Shown piece after piece: positions 54,601 to 62,577 of a stretch of DNA of 64,000 nucleotides (the first letter of the stretch is position 1; the number at the start of each line of letters is the position of its first letter). A program made the translations under genes and the position numbers. The DNA is taken from the NCBI RefSeq assembly GCF_963678635.1, contig NC_087068.1, positions 32,180,318-32,244,317 on the forward strand, given 5' to 3'. The stretch is from Symsagittifera roscoffensis (taxonomy: Eukaryota; Xenacoelomorpha; Acoela; Convolutidae). The notes below the pieces were generated by a model. That model did no database searches. It saw only the letters and a program-made list of their open reading frames with translations, and was not told where the DNA came from.

Positions 54601-57600
54601 TTGTGCGACATCCCCGAGATTGTAACAGAAGCGGACGAATCAGTGGACGGGAACGAAAACACGGACAAACTCAGTGTAGACACTGGAAGTGATTTGGCAA
54701 AATTGAAGAACGACGACAGCTCGGAAAGTGATGGAAGTTCTTCTAATAAAGGAAAACCACTAGAACGCCAGGAGAGTTTCGATTGTGAGTTGGATATTGT
54801 TGGAACCAATCATAGACGTCTGAATAGAACCACGTTTGTAGACGATTACTCCAAAACTGCTTCGAGTATTCAATCGAATCGATTAAAAATGGACAACACA
54901 GTTGAAGTTTTGACTCTTGACCCTGCGTCATGTGGCCCGAAATTGACCTCACGAGACAGAGGTGAACCAGCGTCGAAAAGTGACTTAGTGTTTGCCTCGT
55001 CGATGCCTGGAACAACTTGCGTTTCCGACCCCGGAGAGGAACTGAACGGATCTCTCAGGTCATTGGAAGGGTTATCTGGCATGTACAGTAGTGGTAGGAT
55101 GGCGTCCAAACATGCCAGTAAGAATGGGTCCAGTGCTGGTTACCTGGAACCGACAGGGACTATATTTTACATTCAAGAAGATGGGACTTTTAATTACGAA
55201 ATCATACTGCGAGCACTCTATGTTTTGACCAATAGAGGAGTGTCTCAAGCTGTGATTGAATTAATTCTGCCTCTAGTTGAGACTCTGATGTCTATGACAC
55301 CTGTGGGTCTGATACTCTCAAGGAGAGAGAAAAGAGGGAAGAAAAATGTGAACAAAAAGGCGAGTGAAGAGAATCTGTTGAATTTGAATGCGTCTCACGG
55401 AACCCCAACTTCAAATGCGTCGGGTGCCAGTGCAGTCAAGGACAAATCCAGCGAAAAGGTTTTCATTCATTAATAATCGAGATTAAAAGAAATAATATTT
55501 TAGTTTTTTTTCGTCGTTTCACTTCGCCATTTTCACCAGTAGAAATGCTTACGTCTGTTTTTGTGATCGAACCATCTTGGGGTTCTCAGTTTTATTTTAT
55601 GAGAGTAAAAAAACACTTTTCTAACACCGAGCCCAATCATTTTAGAGTCTTGTTTATTTTATTCTGAGCTGCATTAGTTAACTTCTTCAACTTAACTTCA
55701 TTAGATTTTGATCTCATCAAACCTGTTTCTGAGTTGTTTCTGTTTCTCCATCAGGACCTTACGATAGTGGGCGCGATGATCTGCATGTTGACGCGTCTGA
55801 TTCGAGAAGTGGGCTGTTTCCGCTCCACCATTGCCTGTGAGTTGAGGAGAGCCAGCTTCTCTATGACAGCCAGGGGACAGGCGCTCACCTGTCTGTCCAA
55901 ACTACACTCGCACAACGACAAACAGGCAAGTACACATACCATTACCACCAAACCCATGTTCTTTTTTTAATTCGTATTTTCCACGCATATTCACTAAGTT
56001 GATCTTCTGTCAATACAGGCCATTATAACACTGTTGTGTGTCTGACAACGAATTATTCTATTAATTTTGGATTGAAATGTCCTGTGATTGCTCAAAACTA
56101 AAAAATATCTCTGATATTTATTTGAAGTTCATGGCGTGGAACTTTTTTGAATTTTTTTGTTTGTCGTAGTTTCGACGCAGTCTGTCTCACTTGGCTGCCA
56201 ATCACGAGCTGTTCGAGGTCATTGACTTCCTCCACGCTCTCCTGGGGTCGTGCCAGTCCGCCAACTACCCCCTTCCAGGTGATTAAATTCAGTGTAAGGG
56301 CATGTGAATTGCAAGCGGGAACTAGCCTTTTTTACCATTAAAAATGCCCTCACCAATCTGTAAGAAACTGAGGCAGATATTCAACAAAATGCCATATCTT
56401 GAAGACGAAATAACATCAGAACTGCATATCACAATTGCATAACAACAATATCTTAAAGCCGAAATTTTATCAGGATTACTTAAAATGATTGCATAACAAC
56501 AGTAACCACCGCAATCGCGCCAACGTGTTGCGAGCATGCCAACAAAGTCTAGGGCTCTTTACGAAAGATAGAATCAGATAATGACTCGGAGTGGCGGTGC
56601 GCGTAAAGCGCGGTCACCGGCGGCCTTAAACCGTCGGCGGGAAGACGAAACTTTTCAGTGCTATACTAGCATGGTGGTACATTTGCATGTAATCGGATAA
56701 GATGTAGTGTTCGGTATTTTTAAAACATCATACCTCCTAATTATCTTCTAATTAGATCAAAGTTAATAAAAAAAGTTACGTAGCTGTTCTACTCCGTTCA
56801 AGTTTTTGAATTGAATAAATTGTGCACACTTCATGACAAAAATTGCTGTTCGCAAAATTAGCTTTCCTAAATGCTTATATTCTAAGATTGCAACCGCTTG
56901 TCACTTTTTTTTCGTTTTTAGGACCACTAATCTTAACCTTCGGCTGAATGAAATGATAACCTTATTTTCGGTTTCTTGCTCGACCACATAAAGTGAGCTT
57001 GCTTTTTTATGAAAGCAAGCTCATTTTCTGTGGTAGGCCAACAAACTGAAAATAAGTCAAGAATTTACTTTCTGAGACTTTTTTGAGATTTTTTGAGTTA
57101 TCGGCTATCGTTTGTCTGCTTATGGTTTGCTGACTTACTTTCCAAAGCATCAACTGTTTTCCCGTAAACGTTTTTCTTTAAAACTCTAGTGACATGCTTA
57201 ATTCTGCTCATATGCTCACAAGCTGGCATGCTCAATTTAATAAGAAATAAATCAAACTACCTCTTACATCATCTGAGCTAGGTCTTAATTTTTTTCAAAT
57301 TTTTTAAATTATATTTATTGAAAAAATGTTGATTTTTTTTCGGATTTGTGGTTTTTCTTCTAAGCTATGTCGGCTGACTTTCCGTTATTTTTCCAAACGT
57401 ATTTGATTTATCTAGATCGCTTTTCTAGCAGTTCTTTCCTGCGCTTGAATTTCTAATTTTCGATTTGAACAGTTTTTTTATATAATTGAAAGTTTTTCTC
57501 TATTTTGTCTTATTTTTTATTTGGTTAAACAAGTTCGACATATGTTTTATTGTCTTATGTTGTGTACCTTCAAGGCCGATTTTTTTGAAAATGCTTTTAC

Positions 57601-60600
57601 CTGTTTCAAGAGGGATGAATTTGCAAAATTTTAAAGGTTGAAGTTTTTTATGACTTCAGTTTGGTTTTCGACTTAAAGACGCTCGACTCAAGTTTTTTCT
57701 CCTTAATTGTCGTTCGGTCATTTTAATATTTGTTTAGGCTTTTATAAGCATCATCCAAGCCGAAGTTATGAAATTTTTATCGAAATAGTTTTTTTGATTT
57801 TTTCAAATAATTTTCTGAGCTTAACTTTTCAAAAAAAGTAATTCCATTTTTTTCTATTTAATTTTTTGTAATACTATGTTTTATTGTTATTGCAAGTGTT
57901 GAGAAGCTCTGCTTTGCCTCTGTGATGAATTTCGTTCGGTTATTTGTAAATTTTCTACCTATGATTTTGTGGAAGCGGTTTCTCTTTCCTTTTTCATTGG
58001 CTTATTCGTCTTCCGTTGCGTCCATTGAAGGGCAAAATTTGTTTTTTGATTTTGTGTGTTTCAGAAAGGGGCGAGGAGTTAAAACTTCGAGTTTGAAAAT
58101 TCAATTGCTACATTTTTACTCCGATTTTTTCGGCCCAAGTGGCGTCTACTCTAGACTTGTCGGCTGAGTGTCCGCTCGATAAACAGTTCTGAATGCTCAG
58201 TAATGCTAATGCTGGTAATTGTGTTTCTCGACATCCTTGTTTTTTTTCTTCGATAGAACATCATTTGAGACATTTATTTCAAATTTTCGTTTTCGTTTTA
58301 GTGTCTTCCGTCTCTTTTTCTATCCGTCTTGCAATGCTATGTTTGTTTTTTATTGCATCTGCGTCTCTGATATTGAATTTTATTTTCAGAACCGACTCAC
58401 AGAATCAAATAAGCAATCAATTTTCTTCGTTTTTAGTCAGATTAAATTAGGATGCTCGATAGTTTGTGCAAAGGTTAGTATTTATAAATATTGGCCATTG
58501 ATATTTGTTTTGCTACTGATATTACGAACGCTTTTTTGCATGTTTTTATGCGTCCTTGTTTAATAGTTAGCCTCTCTTGTTGCCGTTTAGAGCCCTGGAA
58601 GAAGTTCCACGGGGACGATCCCTCGGGTGGCTACTCAAGTCGGTTCCGAAGAGTGCACGCGGAGGAGGAGGGACTGGAAGCGGACATAGAGAGTGCTATC
58701 GTAGTCAGTGTATTCAAGACTGTCCTCACCAGAATTGTCAACACTCCCCAAAAGGCATTCGACACTGTGAGTTCACAACTATCAGTTTCATTATTGTTTA
58801 ATTTAGATAGAATTTATTTAATTGTTAATGTTTCGATTATTTACATATATTTTTTTTTTTTTGTTGTTGTTTTATTGCACCAGATGGAAAAATTTCATGT
58901 TATTAACGCCTTAATTGATTGCTAAGAATTCTCAGTTTCTATTCATATTGTTTTCAGAACTCGAAGACGTACATCCGGCTGTTGATGCAGTACATCCGAG
59001 AGAACCACGGAGACATTTTCAGACTGGTCGCATTCAGTGGAATGTTGGACAGTGTCTATGACTCATACGGGTCGCCAGAGGTCATGCGCACATGCTTCAT
59101 CTCAGTCAGACAGACACCGCAGGTTGATCACTTGACCTCGACCTTTGGTCACCTGGGAGCACATCAGGGGATAAGGGGAGACAGGAGAGGAACTCTGTTC
59201 GGATCAACAGTCCAGGGCAGTCCAGATGTGAGTGGAAGTGTCTGTTCAGACAATCCGGAAAACGACACTCCTAAAAGCAGCAAAAGTTAGTTTCAATCAT
59301 TTTATATCAGGTTTCAAAAAAACCTAAAATATTTTAAATTAATTCTAAGTCAAATTCTCAAAAAATGTCTCAACTTCGAAGAAAATGAAATTTTCAAATA
59401 TATTTCCTGGGATCGCAGAAGAAACTAAAAACCTTAAAAACCAATAAAATATTTTCTTTCTAATCAAGCCTTAAAATAGGAGTATACTATAGCATAGTAT
59501 GCTTAAACTTCAGTTGTTGCTCGCTTGATGCTTTCTATATAAAAGTGGGATCAAGTTAACATCCTCCCCCCTAATAGACCAAGTTAAGATCCTCCACCCC
59601 AGCGCTTAATTTAAATTAAATTTGCTAAGCGCTGCATGTAAAATGCTCGATTCTGATTGGCTCAAAATTCCCAACTTAGAACCAAGTTAACATCCTCCCC
59701 CCTAAACATGTTTAGGGGGGAGGATGTTAGCTTGGTCCTAAAAGTGTGCAATGATTTCTATATTTGCTCTCAGAATTGAAGAAAGGCTCCACCTCTGGAG
59801 TGGGCACAGCCAATGTTAGTCAGGACACATGTGACGGAGACAGCATGGATTCTAACTCTGCTCTGGCTCCCATGGCCCCAACTGCCAGACACTTGGCACG
59901 GAGGAAAGTCATCTTCCACAAAGCGAGTGACGCCGCCCTCTCTCTGTCTCTGGTAGTAGTGCCCCCGGAGGGCTTAAGTGGCAGCAAAGAGAAGTCCAGT
60001 CTGTTCAAGAAGTTCAAAAACAAACTGAAGAGAGACGCCTTCTCCAACAATGACTCGGAGAAGGAGGACTCACGAGACAGTGAGTCTTTCCTATTCTGTT
60101 TTTTACTAATCTTTAGAAACTGTTGTTAGTAAAGTTTGTGCCTCGCAGAAATAATGGTGGAATCAAAAACCTGAAAAGCCATACTATTTCCCTCCCCTTG
60201 CGTTTCCTAGTAAAGAATAACCACACCTAGATAACTAAATCAATGGTTGAGCATATACGGATTTTGTACTTTGTATCAAATCTATCCTTAAAAATAGGGG
60301 AAATAGTAAGAAAGATCTTTTTTATGCTTTGAAATCCTGGTTTATAGTCTCGCTGCAAACACTTGTTATATTCGCTAAAATTCTAATCGTTCGCAGTGGA
60401 CGATTTCGATGCCAACTCTTGTGACAACCTGGGAGGCAGTTCCTTCTTTGGCAAATCCCAGCTGGGCACTGACTCCTATGGACACCCGGTGTCTGGCAGG
60501 GAGAGACAGGTGGTGCCTGTGATGAAGGCAGTGGACTGGGTGGCCATACATGCGGGCATGAAGAGACTGTCCTTTCTGATGGATTGTTGTCATCCTGGCA

Positions 60601-62342
60601 ACATACCTGATGCCGCATTCGTTGCATCTGCGCTACATTTGGTGAGTCGCAAAATATATTCCTCATGGTTGAGATTTTAGAAATCCAAATCAAACCCCCA
60701 ATTTTATTGTCATGATTTTGATGCAATAATTCTGCATTAATGATTTCTGTAAGCAATTTTAATAGTTGAAATACAATTACAAAAACTTACTTCTTTCTCT
60801 AGAAATCGCCAGTGGTGGCGCGTGCAGCTCTGTTCGCCGAGTGTTCCAACTTCGTGCATCGCTGTTCTAAGGGCGAGTGGCCCGAGTGGCTCCGTCCCGG
60901 TAACAGCGGGGGACTTCCTTTGAGACGGGGGTTCTCGGGGAGGAGGAACAACGAGGCATCTAGTAGCTCCAACACATCACAAGGGAGAGTGTTCGACTAC
61001 TACCTCAACGCTACTAAACTGTTCTTCCTGTGGGGAGAGGTTAGTGAACTATAAAGGCCATTTATTCTTCAAGTCAAAACATTAAATCCTCTCGCAAGAT
61101 ATCTAAATAAAATTGGGTTAATCCGAACGGAGTTTGTTATACTGTGATCAATAAGTCTATGCATTATTTTTGCTTTAAGTTTATGCATGATTCAAATTTC
61201 AAGCTCACATTTGCCTTCTTATTTATTTGTATGCTCGTTTGCAGGCACTGGCTCACAAGCTGAATGAGTTGATCACCGCAGAAGCAGCTGCAGTGAAGTC
61301 CAACCCCCTCTACAACCAGTTCATCCCGGATGAGGCCACCAGACTAGATCTGAGGAGGGAGGACGACAACGAGAACTTCCTGCAGGACTGTAAGTTCAGT
61401 GTCCAAGTGTCTGGAAAACCTTAAGATAGTGTAAAATGTAAAAACAAAGAGAAGGATGATTGACAATTAACTGCAGAGCCGTATAATTTATTTGTTTTTT
61501 GATCTGTGTCGCATTTGTTTTTTGGTTGTTTTGAAATCAGTTTTTGCGTTTCAAGTGCTTCTCAACCCAACCGGCGAAAGGTGTCCATATGCTTTAAAAA
61601 TGATGGCTTGTCTTCTACTGACTGAAATCACGATCTTCATGCGAGAAGTATACCCCAATCTACCCAAGGGAAGAGCACGTGCCGGCACACGAGGCGGCAG
61701 TAGCAACCAGCAACGGCGCGACACCGACTCGGACGTTACCTTGACAACTGGGGACCAGCTGCGTCGGGGCTCCTCGAAGGACGACAGTAGTATGACTACC
61801 CTGGATTCGGGTGCTCTGGGGGAGAGGAAGATCAGTTTTGCGGTAGAGGATGAGGACAGTAACAGTCTGAGTAGCCACAGTATCATCAGTGGCAGTGAGT
61901 CCAGAGCGGGGGGAGCCATGTCTCAATCGGGCTCAGCCAATGAGAGATCGGGTGAGGGTCGGCTGTTTAGTTTGTATAGCTTGAAAATGTTGAGAAAGTT
62001 TCAATAAGCAAATGTGCTACTGAGCAAGATAAGCATAGTCGGCACTAGTGAAAATATTATTTCATTGTTCATTGTATTATTAAATAGTTTGGTGTTCGTC
62101 GTGATTGCAATTATAGCGGTTGGCCGAAAAAATTTATAAATTTTTATTTCAAAATGGAACCTGATTTTTGAAAAGGTTACAGCTGTTCAACAATTTTGAT
62201 GTTTTTGCAGCTGCTCCCTCGGGCATGAATTCTGTGCTGCGCAGTCGGAAGATCAGTGCGGCCACTCGGAAGACCCCCACAGTCACAGATGGGACCCGAC
62301 TGCTGAGGAGACACACGGGCGCACAGGGTAGCTTTAGACACG
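42432..62342 (+). CDS. UNC80: UNC80 homologue, N-terminal ~1455 codons over 15 exons (continues beyond window)
   Basis: UNC80 is a very large scaffold of the NALCN sodium-leak channel complex at the neuronal plasma membrane, linking the channel to UNC79 and regulators. The 15 exons listed separately join in one frame. Diagnostic blocks match UNC80 in order: LSIQTFFW, FEKVVVLNEMHG, FASLHWCLVDAPR, HPTFFDIAVIRCLF, DFLHALLGSC, MQYIREN.GDIFRLVAFSG, GMKRLSFLMDCCHPGNIPDA, VVARAALFAEC.NFVHRC, EWPEWLRP, NATKLFFLWGE, CPYALKMMACLLLTEIT and TRLLRRH. Low-complexity Ser/Asp-rich stretches in exons 5, 9-10 and 14 match the disordered inserts of the family. Human UNC80 is about 3250 residues, so roughly the second half lies to the right. 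Start ATG 42432 follows an acceptor, with no earlier in-frame ATG after the stop at 42378. Confidence 0.9.
43650..44270. repeat. Foldback element, copy 3
   Basis: The left arm TTTTTACAGTGCTGATTTTA matches the outer end of copy 1. The right arm (about 44130-44270, TTGTACCATTTTAATTCTAG onwards) is its inverted partner, truncated before the tip. It lies in intron 1 of UNC80. A 132-codon open frame inside it is chance. Confidence 0.7.
44271..45074. other. UNC80 intron 1, unassigned
   Basis: AT-rich. The motif GAAGCTATTTTAATCTGATT is repeated in tandem near 44610-44660. No exon is seen. Confidence 0.4.
45075..45605 (-). repeat. 0.55-kb interspersed repeat with palindromic core, copy 2 (inverted)
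   Basis: This is the reverse complement of the 38515-39060 repeat over nearly its full length: AAGACTGCTCGTATCAGG at 45087, GAAGTATATCGCGCGTTAAT at 45359 and TTTCATTACGAAAGTCGGAA at 45572. It sits in UNC80 intron 1, 6.5 kb from its partner. Confidence 0.8.
45606..46848. other. Rest of UNC80 intron 1
   Basis: I see no gene or named repeat. The intron ends in GGTGTTTCAG at 46848. Confidence 0.4.
46849..46903 (+). CDS. UNC80: UNC80 exon 2 (55-base micro-exon)
   Basis: It is flanked by TGTTTCAG and GTG|GTGAGT. In the frame set by exon 1 it encodes STFLKREWYKKRDYESACV, aligning with the conserved segment between the QTFLW block and the FERVLV block of UNC80. It enters in phase 2 and leaves in phase 0, exactly bridging exons 1 and 3. 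The only open frame over it is in another phase. Confidence 0.85.
48181..48251 (+). repeat. 71-base hairpin with a perfect 22-bp stem
   Basis: Left arm TGTCATGGCTAGCACATTTT (+AC) at 48187-48208 and right arm 48224-48245 are exact reverse complements around a 15-base loop. Six more outer pairs (A-U and G-U) extend the stem to 28. It could be a microRNA-like precursor, a siRNA source or a tiny foldback element, in UNC80 intron 2. Confidence 0.75.
51648..51842. repeat. Tandem pair of poly-C/poly-G foldbacks
   Basis: Two units each begin ATCTACTTAACAATCTC followed by a C run (7-14 C). They share CTATTGTACCTACTAAA and end in a G run that leads to GTTAAGTNGATCC. The outer ends (GGATCTACTTAACAAT) are inverted, so each unit can fold back. 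A related element is at 59549-59742. Confidence 0.75.
52450..52645 (+). CDS. UNC80: UNC80 exon 3
   Basis: The acceptor TTTTGTTCAG is at 52449. It encodes LFEKVVVLNEMHGQSDAFCV and KLVCIALPHLIHCCSIAL, matching the conserved first helical repeat region. It ends in phase 1 at CTGCCA|GTCAGT. Confidence 0.88.
53047..53382 (+). CDS. UNC80: UNC80 exon 4
   Basis: The acceptor is TTTTCCAG. It encodes DKLFASLHWCLVDAPRT, a Ser/Asn/Gln-rich insert, then VQLFVSCFCPVIDRL and GIDCFAGFVKLPFA. It ends in phase 1 at TTTGCAA|GTGAGT. Confidence 0.88.
54122..55458 (+). CDS. UNC80: UNC80 exon 5 (largest exon)
   Basis: The acceptor CATCTCCAG is at 54121. It contains HPTFFDIAVIRCLFNPNW and KGVKWALKYLQKRF, the best-conserved UNC80 signature. 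Then comes a long Ser/Asp/Glu-rich disordered region, then GTIFYIQEDGTFNYEIILRA with LVLNH-like repeat sequence and a Lys-rich end. The phase-0 donor AAAAG|GTTTTC is weak, but it is the only one that keeps frame into exon 6. Confidence 0.9.
55755..55925 (+). CDS. UNC80: UNC80 exon 6
   Basis: The acceptor CTCCATCAG is at 55754. It encodes DLTIVGAMICMLTRLIREVG, matching the LTMLIKIVKSLG block. It ends CAAACAG|GCAAGT. The frame and the homology (DKQ|FRR) require a GC donor here. Confidence 0.88.
56170..56278 (+). CDS. UNC80: UNC80 exon 7
   Basis: The acceptor TTTGTCGTAG is at 56169. It encodes FRRSLSHLAANHELFEVIDF and LHALLGSCQ, matching the conserved VVDFLHALLGFC block. It ends in phase 1 at CTTCCAG|GTGATT. 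Confidence 0.88.
56279..58590 (+). other. UNC80 intron 7 (2.3 kb)
   Basis: This contains a short repeat (GTAAGGGCATGTGAATTGCAA at 56294), a GC-rich structured island (56575-56650), a 96-base hairpin (56961-57056) and a repeat core GCTCTGCTTTGCCTCTGTG near 57904. Nothing codes. Confidence 0.55.
56961..57056 (+). repeat. 96-base long hairpin (microRNA-precursor-like)
   Basis: Left arm CTTATTTTCGGTTTCTTGCT... ending GAGCTTGCTTT and right arm AAAGCAAGCTC... ending ACTGAAAATAAG pair over about 44 positions with few mismatches around a 6-base loop (TTTATG). The inner 16 pairs are contiguous with one G-U. It is a candidate intronic microRNA hairpin or a very small foldback transposon. Confidence 0.7.
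58591..58766 (+). CDS. UNC80: UNC80 exon 8
   Basis: The acceptor TTGCCGTTTAG is at 58590. It encodes EPWKKFHGDDPSGGYSSRF and IESAIVVSVFKTVLTRIV, matching the GIIVSAMFKSLITR block. It ends in phase 0 at GACACT|GTGAGT. Confidence 0.88.
58958..59285 (+). CDS. UNC80: UNC80 exon 9
   Basis: The acceptor TTGTTTTCAG is at 58957. It encodes YIRLLMQYIRENHGDIFRLV and AFSGMLDSVYDS, matching the VQFIKEAHGNVFRRVALSALLDS block, then a variable Ser-rich tail. It ends in phase 1 at AGCAAAA|GTTAGT. Confidence 0.88.
59549..59742. repeat. Foldback element with CCTCCCCCC/GGGGGGAGG arms
   Basis: The outer ends are CAAGTTAACATCCTCCCCCC, in forward form at 59553 and 59684. They face GGGGGGAGGATGTTAGCTTG at 59714. 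A perfect palindrome CCCCCCTAAACATGTTTAGG lies at 59698-59717. An inner hairpin (AGCGCTTAATTTAAATTAA... GCTAAGCGCT) sits at 59600-59633. It is in UNC80 intron 9 and of the same style as 51648-51842. Confidence 0.7.
59774..60079 (+). CDS. UNC80: UNC80 exon 10
   Basis: The acceptor TTGCTCTCAG is at 59773. It encodes KLKKGSTSGVG, a RRKVIFHKASDAALSLSLVV block and a basic KSSLFKKFKNKLKRD run, like the KLPIGNWLKR/FKKFKSR segments of UNC80. It ends in phase 1 at CGAGACA|GTGAGT. Confidence 0.85.
60397..60641 (+). CDS. UNC80: UNC80 exon 11
   Basis: The acceptor TCGTTCGCAG is at 60396. It encodes WVAIHAGMKRLSFLMDCCHP and GNIPDAAFVASALHL, strongly matching the AIRQGMKRFQFLLNCCEPG region. It ends in phase 0 at CATTTG|GTGAGT. 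Confidence 0.92.
60803..61039 (+). CDS. UNC80: UNC80 exon 12
   Basis: The acceptor CTTTCTCTAG is at 60802. It encodes PVVARAALFAECSNFVHRCS, EWPEWLRPG, a Ser/Arg stretch and LNATKLFFLWGE. Phase 0 at both ends; donor GAGAG|GTTAGT. Confidence 0.92.
61245..61389 (+). CDS. UNC80: UNC80 exon 13
   Basis: The acceptor TCGTTTGCAG is at 61244. It encodes ALAHKLNELITAEAAAV and PDEATRLDLRREDDNENFLQ, matching the YDEETKRRLRKEDEEEDFLDD block. It ends in phase 1 at GGACT|GTAAGT. Confidence 0.9.
61556..61951 (+). CDS. UNC80: UNC80 exon 14
   Basis: It uses the acceptor GTTTCAAG (61555), which gives the same spacing as other UNC80 proteins up to CPYALKMMACLLLTEITIFM. An ATCAG acceptor at 61540 also keeps frame but would add five residues. 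It then encodes a Ser/Asp-rich segment with ERKISFAVEDED. It ends in phase 1 at ATCGG|GTGAGG. Confidence 0.87.
62211..62342 (+). CDS. UNC80: UNC80 exon 15 (last visible)
   Basis: The acceptor GTTTTTGCAG is at 62210. It encodes SGMNSVLRSRKISAATRKTP and TDGTRLLRRHTG. It ends in phase 1 at GACACG|GTTAGA; an earlier donor at 62328 is possible. No further UNC80 exon is recognised up to 64000. Confidence 0.8.
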
Positions 62343-62504
62343 GTTAGAGTCATGTCTTTACTCATTGATCGGAAGAACAAATTATGAAGATTTCAGTTTT
62401 TGAAAGTAAAAACACCGCTATACATGATTTAACTATTTCAAAGAAACCATGGGAAAAATAGAAAGTTTTTTTTTCAATTTATTTGACTGCTGCTATGGAA
62501 TCAT

Positions 62505-62577
62505 GGGTCTGTGGCGCAATGGATAACGCGTCTGACTACGAATCAGAAGAGTGCAGGTTCGAGTCCTGCCAGACTCG
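62505..62577 (+). tRNA. tRNA-Arg (anticodon ACG)
   Basis: 73 bases fold as a full cloverleaf. The acceptor stem GGGUCUG pairs with CAGACUC, with a G discriminator. The A box is TGGCGCAATGGA. The anticodon stem TCTGA/TCAGA holds the loop CTACGAA, so the anticodon is ACG (read as ICG, for CGU/CGC/CGA). The T arm contains the B box GGTTCGAGTCC. There is no intron and no encoded CCA, as is normal for eukaryotes. It lies in the sense orientation inside UNC80 intron 15. Confidence 0.95.

Noticed and set aside
58219-58563. Phe/Ser/Val-rich hydrophobic frames before UNC80 exon 8
   Set aside because: Pyrimidine-rich intron DNA yields such frames by chance. They overlap in several phases and have no start context or homology.
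61541-61555. Alternative acceptor (ATCAG) for UNC80 exon 14
   Set aside because: It keeps frame but adds five residues relative to UNC80 spacing. The AAG acceptor at 61555 aligns without a gap, though I cannot exclude use of the upstream site.
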